Notes: a model not told the origin generated them from the sequence alone. A stretch of 64,000 bases of DNA from Pantoea cypripedii (GCF_011395035.1 NZ_CP024769.1:333965-397964), one strand, 5' to 3'; numbered from the stretch's first letter, positions 51,879 to 61,327 are shown. Made by a program: numbers and translations.

Positions 51879-53623
51879 AGCGGCTTCTCCTGATGAGAGC
51901 GACCTTGCTCAACGATGGCGATAAATGCCGCATTCATATCCGCAGCATGGGCTAAACCTGCCTGCTGGCGAACTTCATGGGGTGTGCCAAGCGCCAGCAA
52001 TTTTCCGGCGTCCTGAATGGCAATGCGGTCGCAATATTCCGCCTCCTCCATAAAATGCGTGGTCACGATCACCGTGATCCCTTTATTAGCCAGCTCTCCG
52101 ATGGTGTACCAGAACGCGCGCCGCGCCAGTGGATCGATGCCGCTGGTGGGTTCATCAAGAAAGACGATCTCAGGTTCATGTAACAATGCCGCTGCCATCG
52201 ACAATCGTTGTTTATAGCCACCCGGTAATTCGCCGCTGATGGCATCAGCGGCAAGGTTGAATTGATGCAGGGAAGTGGTGATTTGTTGCGCCAGTCGCTG
52301 CCCAAACAGGCCATAGGCACCGCCGAAAAAAGTCAGGTTTTCCTTCACTGTCAGATTGCTGTAGAGCGCAAACTTTTGTGAAACATAACCAATCCGCGCC
52401 CGGGCTTTAGCGCGCGCGGTGCGCAGGTTGAGCCCCGCGACTTCCAGTTGCCCGCTACTGGCAGGTAACAATCCACACAACATACGGAAGGTTGTCGTTT
52501 TGCCGGCCCCGTTTGGTCCGAGGAGACCGAAAATCTCACCGCGCTTCACATCAAACGAGGTACTGGCAACGGCGGTGAAATCACCAAATTTCCTGACCAG
52601 ATTCCGCACCACAATCACCGGTTCTGCTGACTGTTGCGGCGCGGGTGAAGCCCTGTCTGCCGTTACTGGTTGTGCGGTTGCCTGTGGTTGTGCCTGATGC
52701 AACAGCAACATAAAACCATCTTCCAGGTCGGCTTCCCGTGCTATGGCTTTCACTTCAGGAGGCAGGGCACTTTCGCCACCCGGCTGACAGATAAAACGCA
52801 CCTTATCCCCTTTAGGGACGGCATCAATTATCTGTTGGCGATTTTCCAGCAGTCGCGCTTGCAGAGTGCGTGCTTTGAGTCCGGCAGGCGGGCTGGCCTG
52901 CCATGTCAGGCCGTGTGCTTTGCGCCGTAAGGCATCAGGCGTGCCCTGTGCGAGAATCTTTCCCTGGTACATGACATAAACCTGCGCACAGCGCTCCGCT
53001 TCATCCATATAGGCGGTGCTAATGATGACGCTCAGTTGTTCATCGCTTACCAGCTGCTCAATGATTTGCCAGAGGTCACGGCGAGATAAAGGATCGACGC
53101 CTACGCTGGGTTCATCCAGCAAGAGCAGATCCGGGGATCGCACCAGCGTGCAGGCCAGACCAAGTTTCTGCTTCATCCCGCCGGATAACTTGCCTGCCGG
53201 TCGTGCTGTAAAACGACTGAGATCGGTAATTTTCAGTAGTCGGGCAAAACGTTCCTCCCGGACTTGCTGTGGCACGCCATGGAGATCGGCATAAAGGTCG
53301 AGATTCTCTTGTACGCTGAGATCTTCATACAGACCGAAACGTTGTGGCATATAACTGATGCGATTCTGTACTGCTTGCGGATAGGTTGCCACATCGTTCC
53401 CCAGTACAGTGAGGTCGCCTGATGTCGGGGCATAAAGTCCGGCGATCAGGCGCAGTAACGTTGTTTTCCCTGCGCCATCGGGGCCAACCAGCGCTGTCAG
53501 CTCTCCGGCGCGAATGTTCAGCGTCAGGCCGTCGACGGCCTGTACTGTCGCGTCGGATTTTGCTGAAGCCGCAAAGCTACGCACCAGATTGCGGGCAACC
53601 ACCACATCCTGCTCAGTTGCCAT
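51875..53623 (-). CDS. Double-domain exporter ATPase (YbhF-like)
   Basis: A 582-residue protein with two complete ABC domains. Domain 1 has GPDGAGKTT, MPQRFGLYEDLSVQENLDLYADL, LSGGMKQKLGLA and LLLDEPSVGVDPLSRR. Domain 2, from about residue 330, has GPNGAGKTT, SQKFALYSNLTVKENL and VFLDEPTSGIDPLARR, and a modified signature LPGGYKQRLSMA. The length (E. coli YbhF, 578) and the paired FGLYEDL/FALYSNL motifs fit the YbhF/RbbA group. It overlaps the HlyD gene by 11 bases and the permease gene by four. Confidence 0.93.
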   Translation of the reverse strand: MATEQDVVVARNLVRSFAASAKSDATVQAVDGLTLNIRAGELTALVGPDGAGKTTLLRLIAGLYAPTSGDLTVLGNDVATYPQAVQNRISYMPQRFGLYEDLSVQENLDLYADLHGVPQQVREERFARLLKITDLSRFTARPAGKLSGGMKQKLGLACTLVRSPDLLLLDEPSVGVDPLSRRDLWQIIEQLVSDEQLSVIISTAYMDEAERCAQVYVMYQGKILAQGTPDALRRKAHGLTWQASPPAGLKARTLQARLLENRQQIIDAVPKGDKVRFICQPGGESALPPEVKAIAREADLEDGFMLLLHQAQPQATAQPVTADRASPAPQQSAEPVIVVRNLVRKFGDFTAVASTSFDVKRGEIFGLLGPNGAGKTTTFRMLCGLLPASSGQLEVAGLNLRTARAKARARIGYVSQKFALYSNLTVKENLTFFGGAYGLFGQRLAQQITTSLHQFNLAADAISGELPGGYKQRLSMAAALLHEPEIVFLDEPTSGIDPLARRAFWYTIGELANKGITVIVTTHFMEEAEYCDRIAIQDAGKLLALGTPHEVRQQAGLAHAADMNAAFIAIVEQGRSHQEKPL

Positions 53624-54638
53624 AATGCTTACCGTGGTCGATGGCGGCGGTATCCAGCGTTACGGTGGCGGGTTGCCCCATGCGCAGCTGGTCATCAGGA
53701 TCGTTAACCACAATGCGCACTTCATAAACCAGGTTAGTTCGTAGCTCCTCGGTCTGTACTGCCTTAGGCGTGAATTCCGCGACTGAAGAGATAAAACCTA
53801 CCGTACCGGTTATGGGTTTGTTCGGGAAAGAATCGGTCACGATACGAGCGGTCATGCCTGATCTCACACGACTCAGGTCGCGCTCACTGACCCAGACACG
53901 CACCCATTTGGGTTCGCTTAATGCCAGGGTGTATACCGTTTTTTGCGCGCTGGTCATATCGCCCGGTTCCTGCAATCGGGCACGGACCACCGCGTCTGAT
54001 GGCGCTCGCAACTCGGCTTGCGAGAGGCGATATTGCAGCAAATCGACATCGGACTGGAGTGCGCGTACCTGTGCGACCGAAGCGAGACGTTGTTCGGAAC
54101 GCACGCCTGCAACCAGCAAGGCCAGGCTGGCCAGCCGTTCTTTGACGCTGGCTTCTGCCACCTGCAGGTTACTGCGGCTCATGTCCTGTTCCTGCTGACT
54201 GATCCCTTTACCGTTGGTCGATGCGGAGATGCGCTGTACGCGGCTCAGATCCTCGCGTGCTTTTGCCAGTTGCGCCTGCGCTGAGGCCAGCTGGGCTTTT
54301 GCCTGGGCGATCTCCTCGGGACGGGCACCGGCTTGTTGTTCACGGACCGTTTGTTTTTGGGCATCTAATCGTGCCTGAGCCTGTTGTTGCTGGATATTTA
54401 AGGCGCTGACGTCGAGGCTGGCCAGTACCTGTCCGGCATGCACGCGATCACCTTCCTCCACCAGCATGCGGTTAATCCGGCCACTGTCTTCAAAAGCCAG
54501 CGAAACCTGGCGAATATCCACATTACCGTAGAGGCGGAGCTGATTCGTGTCCTGACTGTTGCGTCCATACAGCCAGACGGCGATCACCACCGCGACAAGT
54601 CCAACCGCTCCCAGCGCCGCGATTATTCTTTTATTCAT
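53613..54638 (-). CDS. HlyD-type membrane-fusion protein (YbhG-like)
   Basis: A 341-residue periplasmic adaptor. An N-terminal membrane anchor (residues 5-24) leads to the biotinyl-lipoyl half motif NRMLVEEGDRVHAGQVLASLD near 57, long coiled-coil hairpin helices (ARLDAQKQTVREQQAGARPEE; AKAQLASAQAQLAKAREDL) and the return AELRAPSDAVVRARLQEPGD. AAGGAA precedes the ATG. First gene of the exporter operon and divergent from the TetR gene, which has a perfect operator in the shared promoter region. Confidence 0.92.
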   Translation of the reverse strand: MNKRIIAALGAVGLVAVVIAVWLYGRNSQDTNQLRLYGNVDIRQVSLAFEDSGRINRMLVEEGDRVHAGQVLASLDVSALNIQQQQAQARLDAQKQTVREQQAGARPEEIAQAKAQLASAQAQLAKAREDLSRVQRISASTNGKGISQQEQDMSRSNLQVAEASVKERLASLALLVAGVRSEQRLASVAQVRALQSDVDLLQYRLSQAELRAPSDAVVRARLQEPGDMTSAQKTVYTLALSEPKWVRVWVSERDLSRVRSGMTARIVTDSFPNKPITGTVGFISSVAEFTPKAVQTEELRTNLVYEVRIVVNDPDDQLRMGQPATVTLDTAAIDHGKHYGN

Positions 54639-54675
54639 TCGGTAAATTCCTTCTTATGTGCCGTGGTCTCACCTT

Positions 54676-54696
54676 AGTTTAAATTCAATTTAAACT
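54676..54696. promoter_or_regulatory. TetR-type operator palindrome
   Basis: The arms agtttaaat (54676-54684) and atttaaact (54688-54696) pair perfectly around tca. It lies 38 bases upstream of the HlyD start and 58 upstream of the TetR start, placed to control both promoters. Confidence 0.75.
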
Positions 54697-54754
54697 TAAA
54701 TTGTGCCAGAATAAAGGCAGATTTTTAAAAATAATGATCAGGCGGATCCAGAGA

Positions 54755-55408
54755 ATGAACAGAGCGCGTCGTAGCGATGGTGACATTACCCGGGAAAGAA
54801 TTTTAACTGCGGCAGGAGAACTCATCGCGAATCAGGGGCTTGCCAACACCACCAATAAACAAATCGCCAGTACGGCAGGGGTCGATCTTGCTGCCATCAA
54901 CTATCATTTTGGCGGCAGAGAAGGGTTGTATTTGGCGGTGCTGTCATTGGCACATCAGCATTATCTTGATGGCAACAAACTGGCGGCGTTGGCAAATAGT
55001 GAGTTGCCGCCTGAAGAGAAACTGTCGCTATTTCTGGAAGCGTTTATTACCAAACTCAGCGAAGGCAATGGCTGGCACGGTCGCGTTTTTGCCCGTGAAT
55101 TGCTGGCTCCCTCGGTTCAGTTAGCTGATTTCATCAATAAAGAGGGACTCGGCAAAGTGCAATCGATACGCAAAATCGTCAGTGAAGTGGCGGGAATGTC
55201 ACCGGATGATCCTGCGCTGTTGCCGTGCATGTTAAGCGTAGTGGCACCTTGCATGATGCTGATGGTGGCAGGCGATCGCATTCCCGGTCCGATACGGGAA
55301 ATTGTTGCGATGCAACGGCAGGCTTTAACCGAGCATTTCCGTCTATTTTCGCTGGCAGGGCTGCAAGCGATACGTGAGAAACATCAGCATCGTCAGGTGA
55401 CTGAATAG
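54755..55408 (+). CDS. TetR-family regulator of the exporter operon
   Basis: A 217-residue TetR-family regulator. The HTH is at about residues 12-58 (RERILTAAGELIANQGL and NKQIASTAGVDLAAINYHFGGREGLYLAVL), and the ligand domain follows with a DUF1956-like C-terminus as in CecR. The ATG at 54755 puts the HTH at the usual distance from the N-terminus; in-frame starts at 54734 and 54701 lie in or near the operator region. In E. coli cecR precedes ybhGFSR in one operon; here the regulator is divergent. Confidence 0.88.
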   Translation: MNRARRSDGDITRERILTAAGELIANQGLANTTNKQIASTAGVDLAAINYHFGGREGLYLAVLSLAHQHYLDGNKLAALANSELPPEEKLSLFLEAFITKLSEGNGWHGRVFARELLAPSVQLADFINKEGLGKVQSIRKIVSEVAGMSPDDPALLPCMLSVVAPCMMLMVAGDRIPGPIREIVAMQRQALTEHFRLFSLAGLQAIREKHQHRQVTE

Positions 55409-55538
55409 CCATCAAATCGCGCTTCGCACCATATTATAAATAAGTTGTTAAGCATTGGTTTAATGTGGGTTTGCCTGATGGGAAGTATGTAAATATTTCT
55501 CCATGCCACATCATAATAAACATTCTCTACGTCCGATT

Positions 55539-55566
55539 AGCCCAAAAAGAGTTTGGGCTTTTTTTT
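55539..55566 (+). terminator. Rho-independent terminator
   Basis: agcccaaa (55539-55546) pairs with tttgggct (55552-55559), followed by seven T. It lies 130 bases after the TetR stop and before the zinT promoter, so it insulates zinT from the regulator transcript. Confidence 0.88.
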
Positions 55567-55657
55567 GCCATCAAGGGCTTCCCGCCTCGTTCATGTCCCG
55601 TTTCTTCCGCCATCACTCCAGCCAGGCATGATGTGTCGTAGCAAACTTTGCGTTACA

Positions 55658-55678
55658 AAATGTTATGATATAACATAT
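55658..55678. promoter_or_regulatory. Zur box upstream of zinT
   Basis: aaatgttatgatataacatat contains TGTTATGATATAACA, one mismatch from the symmetric core of the enteric Zur consensus. It lies about 30 bases before the zinT start, in promoter position. Zur repression of zinT is established in E. coli. Confidence 0.85.
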
Positions 55679-55708
55679 CTCCCTTCATCAAAGGAGAATG
55701 CAGTTGTG

Positions 55709-56356
55709 ATGGGTAAATTTAAAAAAATAGCGTTATCTCTGGGACTTATGACCATCAGCCTTCAGGCGTTGTCACATGGCGATCATGCGCATGGCAAACC
55801 ACTGACCGAGAAAGAACAGCAAGCGGCGGACGGGGTTTTTGCTGATAAGGACGTGCAGGACAGGACGTTGTCGGACTGGGAAGGTGTGTGGCAGTCGGTT
55901 TATCCGTTACTGATCAATGGCGACCTCGATCCGGTACTGCGCAAAAAAGTGGAGAAGGACAGCAGCAAAACCTTCGCCAGCGTCAAAGAGTATTACCGCG
56001 TAGGCTATGCCACCAATGTGGATACCATTGGAATCGAAAATGGGGTGATGGAGTTCCACATCGGTGATCAATCCAGTTCCTGCCATTACGCCTATGACGG
56101 ACACAAAATTCTGACCTATGCCTCGGGCAAAAAGGGCGTGCGTTATTTGTTCAGTTGCCAGGATGCTGCCAGTCACGCCCCCAAATATGTTCAGTTCAGC
56201 GATCACATTATCAGCCCGCGTAAGTCGTCTCATTTTCATATTTTTATGGGCAACACCTCACAGGAAGCCTTGCTGAAGGAAATGGACAACTGGCCGACCT
56301 ACTATCCGTGGCAGATGCAAAAGGCTGAGGTGGTGGACGAGATGTTGCATCATTAA
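55709..56356 (+). CDS. zinT: ZinT periplasmic zinc-binding protein
   Basis: A 215-residue protein collinear with E. coli ZinT. The signal peptide ends near residue 22 (LQALS-HGDHAHG) and the His-rich HGDHAHGK opens the mature protein. Then come LSDWEGVWQSVYPLL, KILTYASGKKGVRYLFSC, VQFSDHIISPRKSSHFHIFMGN with the zinc histidines and WPTYYPW. It scavenges zinc and passes it to ZnuA. AAGGAG lies 12 bases before the ATG at 55709, and a GTG one codon earlier is an alternative start. The frame to 55553 runs through the Zur box and terminator and is rejected. Confidence 0.96.
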   Translation: MGKFKKIALSLGLMTISLQALSHGDHAHGKPLTEKEQQAADGVFADKDVQDRTLSDWEGVWQSVYPLLINGDLDPVLRKKVEKDSSKTFASVKEYYRVGYATNVDTIGIENGVMEFHIGDQSSSCHYAYDGHKILTYASGKKGVRYLFSCQDAASHAPKYVQFSDHIISPRKSSHFHIFMGNTSQEALLKEMDNWPTYYPWQMQKAEVVDEMLHH

Positions 56357-57261
56357 GCCTGGCGCGACAGCCACCTTTCATACAGGCCCGGCCACGCCAA
56401 AGTGGGCGTGCCGGGCCTTCCCATGCCAAAGCCATGCCCGCCGCGGGTATAACGGTGTAACTCAACGGCCACATGCTGCTGTTGACAGGCCTGCTCCATA
56501 ATCAGGGTATTTTCAGGGTTTGATACCGGGTCGTCTTCAGCCTGCACCAGAAAGAACGACGGAGAATCGGGACGCACATAATTTTGTACTGACCAGGCCG
56601 CATTCTCGGCTGCGGAGGCATGCGGGCCAACCAAAATGCGATGGGTGGACGTGTGGGTGTAGGGTTGTTCAAGGGTGATGATGGGATAAATCAACGCAGC
56701 CCGGTCAGCTGTGGCCGGCAGTTGGTCGAGCTCATCCTGTGGGGCATAGGAGGCAAAATCAGGGCGGGTTGCGGCCAGACCGAGAAGATGACCGCCAGCC
56801 GAAAATCCCAGTACGCTGACCTGCTTTTCACGTTGCCGCACCATCCGCAGCGCCCGTTGCGCATCCTGCAGCGAGACTCTGTTGCCATCCTTCCATCCTT
56901 CGTCCGGCAGACGATAGCTGAGTACATAGGCGGTAATCCCGCGGGCTACCAGCCACTCAGCGGCAGGCCACGCCTCTTTGCCCATCTCAATCCTTTTATA
57001 GCCCCCGCCCGCAGCGATCAGCACGGCCTGACCACGCGGAACCGCTGGCCTGATCATCGTCAGGGTGGGGACAGCGATATTACGCTGGGCCCCGGATGTG
57101 GAGATGACCAGGCTACCCGCCGGGCCGCCACCTCCGGGCGGTTGTCCCGGCCACAGGGGAATGACCGTGCGTGAAACTGCCGGTGCGGCAAATGCCAGCC
57201 TCGTCTGACTCACAACGAAAAAGCTGGCAGTCAGACCCGTAAGAAAGTGGCGACGATTCAT
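56353..57261 (-). CDS. Exported alpha/beta hydrolase (acetyl-xylan-esterase-like)
   Basis: A 302-residue secreted esterase-like hydrolase. The N-terminus has a Tat-type NRRHFLTGLTASFFVV and a cleavage site near 26 (AFAAP). The oxyanion region is AVLIAAGGGYKRI, the nucleophile elbow SVLGFSAGGHLLGL, the acid lies in VQAEDDPVSN and the histidine in YTRGGHGFGMG. Similar proteins act as acetyl or feruloyl esterases on plant polysaccharides. It overlaps the convergent zinT stop by four bases. Substrate unproven. Confidence 0.83.
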   Translation of the reverse strand: MNRRHFLTGLTASFFVVSQTRLAFAAPAVSRTVIPLWPGQPPGGGGPAGSLVISTSGAQRNIAVPTLTMIRPAVPRGQAVLIAAGGGYKRIEMGKEAWPAAEWLVARGITAYVLSYRLPDEGWKDGNRVSLQDAQRALRMVRQREKQVSVLGFSAGGHLLGLAATRPDFASYAPQDELDQLPATADRAALIYPIITLEQPYTHTSTHRILVGPHASAAENAAWSVQNYVRPDSPSFFLVQAEDDPVSNPENTLIMEQACQQQHVAVELHRYTRGGHGFGMGRPGTPTLAWPGLYERWLSRQA

Positions 57262-57552
57262 AGCAACTCCTTGTTAATGCGGCAGACCTCTATCCCGCCA
57301 TACAATCCGGGAGAAATGATGAAGTATTCAGCCAGCTGTGTAACAAAATGAATCGACGGGTTCATCGTGGCGATTATTTGTTGTCTGTTTGTTGCGTGAA
57401 AATCAACCACATTCACAAACGGTTATCATTTAGTGCTATTCCCCTTGCGAACATGAGGTGTTTTATAAAAACCTGTTAACAGTTTTGAAACTTAACCGGT
57501 AGGATGTTACCCGTAACTTTATTGTTCCTTTCGCATTAACATCAGGTAACCC

Positions 57553-58119
57553 ATGAAACGACAAATTCCGGCTGAAACCGTTTCTGTAACCAAAAATGGA
57601 ACCGGTTCCACCCGCAGAGAATTCCTCTTTGCAACCCTTGGTCTGACGCTCACCAGCGTGGTCGCAACCCTGCCGGGCAGGGCCTTCGCCGCCAGTGTCA
57701 TCAGTGGCAGCGATGCCGTAAAGCAGTTCATCAGCATCTCCCAGGCCATCACCGAGCATAAGCATCTTGATACGGTGCTGGCCGCGCGTTTTTTTCAGGC
57801 ATTCAGTCAACGTGATGCGCAGTTTGGCCCGCGTCTGACCCAGCTGGCGCTGCTGCTGCAACACGGTATGACCGCACAGCAGTTGCTTGATCAGGCCGAT
57901 AAAGCCGGTCTGCACGATTTCCTCTACCAAATCGTTACCGCCTGGTACACCGGTACGGTGGGCGATGACTATCACGGCACCCTGGTCGCCTATAAACAGG
58001 CGCTGATGTATCAAACCGTCAGCGATGGCCTGATTGTGCCGACTTATTGCGGTAACGGTCCGATCTGGTGGACCGCACCGATTCCGGATGAGCACAGCAG
58101 TCTCATTGACTCGCTATAA
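57553..58119 (+). CDS. Gluconate 2-dehydrogenase-type complex, small subunit
   Basis: A 188-residue small subunit of a periplasmic three-subunit FAD dehydrogenase (sugar dehydrogenase small-subunit family). It carries a Tat signal (STRREFLFATLGLTLTS, near 19-35) that probably exports the folded large subunit in complex, since the large subunit has none. The C-terminus TYCGNGPIWWTAPIPDE is typical of the family. First gene of a three-gene operon, 30 bases before the large subunit. Confidence 0.87.
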   Translation: MKRQIPAETVSVTKNGTGSTRREFLFATLGLTLTSVVATLPGRAFAASVISGSDAVKQFISISQAITEHKHLDTVLAARFFQAFSQRDAQFGPRLTQLALLLQHGMTAQQLLDQADKAGLHDFLYQIVTAWYTGTVGDDYHGTLVAYKQALMYQTVSDGLIVPTYCGNGPIWWTAPIPDEHSSLIDSL

Positions 58120-58149
58120 ATTTCTCTTGCATAAAAAACGACGAAAATC

Positions 58150-59805
58150 ATGAAAAAACCTATTTTTTCTGCGCAGGGTGATGCTACCGCAGACATTGTT
58201 ATTGTTGGATCCGGAGTGGTGGGCGGCTTGATGGCGAATGAGCTGGTCAGCCAGGGCTATTCCGTACTGGTACTGGAAGCAGGTTTACGTATTGATCGGG
58301 CGCAGGCGGTGGAAAACTGGCGCAACATGCCGTTTGCTAACCGTGCTGGCTCCGATTTCCAGGGGTTATATCCGCAGTCAAAATTTGCCCCGGCACCGCT
58401 TTATTTCCCACCGAATAACTATGTGAATGTCACCGGCCCGAATGCTGCCAGCTTTCAGCAGGGCTACCTGCGTACCGTTGGCGGCACCACCTGGCACTGG
58501 GCGGCATCGTGCTGGCGTCACCATCCCAGCGATTTTGTCATGCAGTCCAAATATGGCGTGGGTCGCGACTGGCCAATCAGCTATGACGAGCTGGAACCCT
58601 GGTATTGCCGGGCGGAAAACGAAATCGGCGTGGCAGGCCCAAATAATGTGGCGATGCAATCGCCTGCGGAACGCAGCCAGCCGTATCCGATGGATATGGT
58701 GCCTTTCGCCCACGGTGATAATTACTTTGCCAGCGTGGTTAACCCGCATGGTTACAACCTGGTTCCTATCCCTCAGGGACGCAGCACGCGCCCGTGGGAG
58801 GGACGTCCTACCTGCTGTGGTAACAATAACTGCCAGCCGATTTGCCCTATCGGGGCGATGTACAACGGTATTCACCATATCGAACGTGCGGAACGGGCCG
58901 GTGCGGTGGTGCTGGCCGAAGCGGTGGTTTACAAAATTGATACCGATGGCAATAACCGCGTAACGGCGGTGCACTGGAAAGACAGCTCCGGCGCGTCACA
59001 TAAAGCCACGGGCAAAGCGTTTGCGCTGGCCTGCAACGGTATTGAAACGCCGCGCCTGCTGTTGATGGCAGCCAACGGCGGTAACCCGAATGGTATCGCC
59101 AACGGTTCGGATATGGTGGGACGCAACATGATGGACCACTCCGGCTTCCATTGCTCATTCCTGACTGAAGAACCGGTATGGCTGGGGCGTGGTCCGGCAC
59201 AGAGCAGCTGCATGGTGGGCTATCGTGATGGCGATTTCCGTCGCGACTACTCCGCTAACAAAATGATTCTGAACAATATCTCGCGCGTGGTTGCCGCAAC
59301 GCAACAGGCGCTGAAGAAAGGCCTGGTGGGTAAGGCGCTGGATGAGGAAATTCGTTACCGCTCGATCCACAGTGTCGATATCTCCATCAGCCTTGAACCG
59401 CTGCCAGACCCGGAAAACCGTCTGACATTAAGCAAAACCCGCAAAGATCCGCACGGTCTGCCTTGCCCGGATATCTATTACGACGTGGGTGATTACGTGC
59501 GTAAAGGTGCTGAAGTCTCCCACGCCCAACTGGAACACATCGGCCAGTTGTTTAATGGCAAGGAGTTCAACATCAGCAAAGGGCTGAATGCCAACAACCA
59601 TATTATGGGCGGCGTGATCATGGGTAAAAGCGGCAAAGACGCGGTGGTGGATGGTAACTGCCGGGCATTCGATCACGAAAACCTGTGGCTGCCGGGTGGC
59701 GGGGCGATTCCTTCAGCGAGCGTGGTGAACAGCACCCTGACGATGGCGGCACTGGGTCTGAAAGCCGCACAGGACATCGCCCAGCGAATGAGGACTATGG
59801 CATGA
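58150..59805 (+). CDS. Gluconate 2-dehydrogenase-type complex, GMC flavoprotein large subunit
   Basis: A 551-residue GMC oxidoreductase. FAD binding is at VIVGSGVVGGLMANEL (residues 17-32), GYLRTVGGTTWHWAA follows, and the cysteine cluster CCGNNNCQPIC (222-232) matches the 3Fe-4S ligands described for FAD glucose and fructose dehydrogenases. Active-site histidine and asparagine lie in NANNHIMGG and VVNSTLTMAALGL. It oxidises a sugar acid or polyol in the periplasm and passes electrons to the cytochrome subunit. Best fit is gluconate to 2-ketogluconate, as in Pantoea cypripedii; sorbitol or fructose oxidation cannot be excluded. Confidence 0.9.
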   Translation: MKKPIFSAQGDATADIVIVGSGVVGGLMANELVSQGYSVLVLEAGLRIDRAQAVENWRNMPFANRAGSDFQGLYPQSKFAPAPLYFPPNNYVNVTGPNAASFQQGYLRTVGGTTWHWAASCWRHHPSDFVMQSKYGVGRDWPISYDELEPWYCRAENEIGVAGPNNVAMQSPAERSQPYPMDMVPFAHGDNYFASVVNPHGYNLVPIPQGRSTRPWEGRPTCCGNNNCQPICPIGAMYNGIHHIERAERAGAVVLAEAVVYKIDTDGNNRVTAVHWKDSSGASHKATGKAFALACNGIETPRLLLMAANGGNPNGIANGSDMVGRNMMDHSGFHCSFLTEEPVWLGRGPAQSSCMVGYRDGDFRRDYSANKMILNNISRVVAATQQALKKGLVGKALDEEIRYRSIHSVDISISLEPLPDPENRLTLSKTRKDPHGLPCPDIYYDVGDYVRKGAEVSHAQLEHIGQLFNGKEFNISKGLNANNHIMGGVIMGKSGKDAVVDGNCRAFDHENLWLPGGGAIPSASVVNSTLTMAALGLKAAQDIAQRMRTMA

Positions 59806-61202
59806 AGACGCTAATCGCCACCGGCTTTGCGGCTTTGGTCGCCTTTAGCGCACAGGCCGATTCCCTTGATACCAACCTGCTGAAGCAGGGTGAACAGGTT
59901 GCTATCGCGTCAGACTGCCAGGCCTGCCATACCGCACCGGGCAGTAAAACCGCCTTTAGCGGGGGTTATGGTATTGCTTCACCGATGGGGGTGATTTATG
60001 CCACCAACATCACGCCAGCCAAAAGTGGTATCGGCGACTATACCGAAGCCCAGTTCTCGGCTGCGGTCCGGCATGGCATACGTGCTGATGGTGCACAACT
60101 GTACCCGGCGATGCCTTATACCTCTTACAGCATGATGACCGATGCGGATCTGCATGCCCTGTATTATTACCTGATGCACGGTGTTCCCGCTGTCGAGCAG
60201 CATAATCCGCAAACTGACTTGCCGTTCCCGTTCAGCCTGCGTTTTAGTATGCGTTTCTGGAACATGATGTTTGCTAACGACAAAATGTGGCAAAACGATG
60301 GCAGCAAAAGTGCGGAATGGAACCGGGGAAATTACCTGGTTAACGGCCTGGCGCACTGTAATACCTGCCATACGCCACGCGGTTTCCTGATGCAGGAGCA
60401 GCAGGATCGTCCGCTGGCGGGCGGGCCGTTGGGTAGCTGGTATGCGCCGAATATTACCTCGGACCCGGTAAGCGGTATCGGTGGCTGGAGTGATGACGAG
60501 CTGGTGCAATATCTGAAAACTGGTCGTGCGCCGGGTAAAAATCAGGCCGCAGGCGGGATGGCAGAAGCGGTTGAGCACAGCCTGCAATATCTGCCGGAGA
60601 GTGATCTGCACGCCATTGCGGTTTACCTGAAAGGGACGGCACCGATTCGTGATGAGGGCGAAACGCAACCGGCATACAGCTGGGGGGCGCCGATGGATGT
60701 AGAAAATAGCGTGCGTGGACGTAATCCCAACAATGCTAATCTCTCCCTGACCAACGGCGAAGCGCTATTTAGCGGCAATTGCGCCAGCTGCCACCAGCCC
60801 GATGGCTCAGGCAGCGCCAATCAGGCTTATCCCTCGTTGTTCCACAATACCGCCACGGGTATGCGTAATCCGAACAACCTGATTGCCGCTATTCTGTTTG
60901 GTGTGCAACGAAATACCGCCGACCATCAGGTGCTGATGCCAGGCTTTAGCTCGCCGTCGTATGTTGATAAGTTGAACGATCAGCAGGTGGCGGATATCAG
61001 TAACTTTGTGCTGAAAAACTACGGCAATCCGCATGTTACCGTCACGGCGGAAGATGTTGCCTGGGTACGTAAAGGCGGCCATCCACCGCTGCTTGCGCGC
61101 CTGCAACCGCTGATGATGCCGGGTATCATCGGGGGGATTATCCTGGTGCTGGCGGGAATTGCTCTCAGCCGGATTGTGAAACGAAAAGCCAAAAAGGCAT
61201 AA
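59802..61202 (+). CDS. Gluconate 2-dehydrogenase-type complex, triheme cytochrome c subunit
   Basis: A 466-residue membrane-bound cytochrome c with a signal peptide ending at residue 19 (FSAQA). Three CxxCH heme sites are at 39-43 (CQACH), 186-190 (CNTCH) and 327-331 (CASCH). A C-terminal membrane anchor lies near 438-460, followed by a basic tail. It transfers electrons from the flavoprotein to ubiquinone. The ATG at 59802 overlaps the large-subunit stop (ATGA); the longer frame from 59685 is inside that gene. Confidence 0.93.
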   Translation: MKTLIATGFAALVAFSAQADSLDTNLLKQGEQVAIASDCQACHTAPGSKTAFSGGYGIASPMGVIYATNITPAKSGIGDYTEAQFSAAVRHGIRADGAQLYPAMPYTSYSMMTDADLHALYYYLMHGVPAVEQHNPQTDLPFPFSLRFSMRFWNMMFANDKMWQNDGSKSAEWNRGNYLVNGLAHCNTCHTPRGFLMQEQQDRPLAGGPLGSWYAPNITSDPVSGIGGWSDDELVQYLKTGRAPGKNQAAGGMAEAVEHSLQYLPESDLHAIAVYLKGTAPIRDEGETQPAYSWGAPMDVENSVRGRNPNNANLSLTNGEALFSGNCASCHQPDGSGSANQAYPSLFHNTATGMRNPNNLIAAILFGVQRNTADHQVLMPGFSSPSYVDKLNDQQVADISNFVLKNYGNPHVTVTAEDVAWVRKGGHPPLLARLQPLMMPGIIGGIILVLAGIALSRIVKRKAKKA

Positions 61203-61210
61203 CCTTCATC

Positions 61211-61240
61211 CAGGCCTGGTTAACCACCAGGCCTGTCTTG
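61211..61240 (+). terminator. Probable terminator of the dehydrogenase operon
   Basis: caggcctgg (61211-61219) pairs perfectly with ccaggcctg (61227-61235), followed by tcttgtt. Nine bases after the cytochrome stop. Confidence 0.6.
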
Positions 61241-61305
61241 TTACAACTCCGTGTTACCACCGCTGTGACTTACTGCAAATATCAGGTTTTACGCCCGCTG
61301 GCTTT

Positions 61306-61327
61306 GCGCGATAAATCGCGCCGCTAC
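61306..61327. repeat. Single REP-like palindrome
   Basis: gcgcgataaatcgcgccgct followed by ac, the same core as at 34751. It lies between the dehydrogenase operon and the MFS gene. Confidence 0.8.

Noticed and set aside
55698..55709. Three-codon mini-frame between the zinT ribosome-binding site and its start
   Set aside because: AAGGAG is only one base from its ATG, too close for initiation; the site fits the zinT start.
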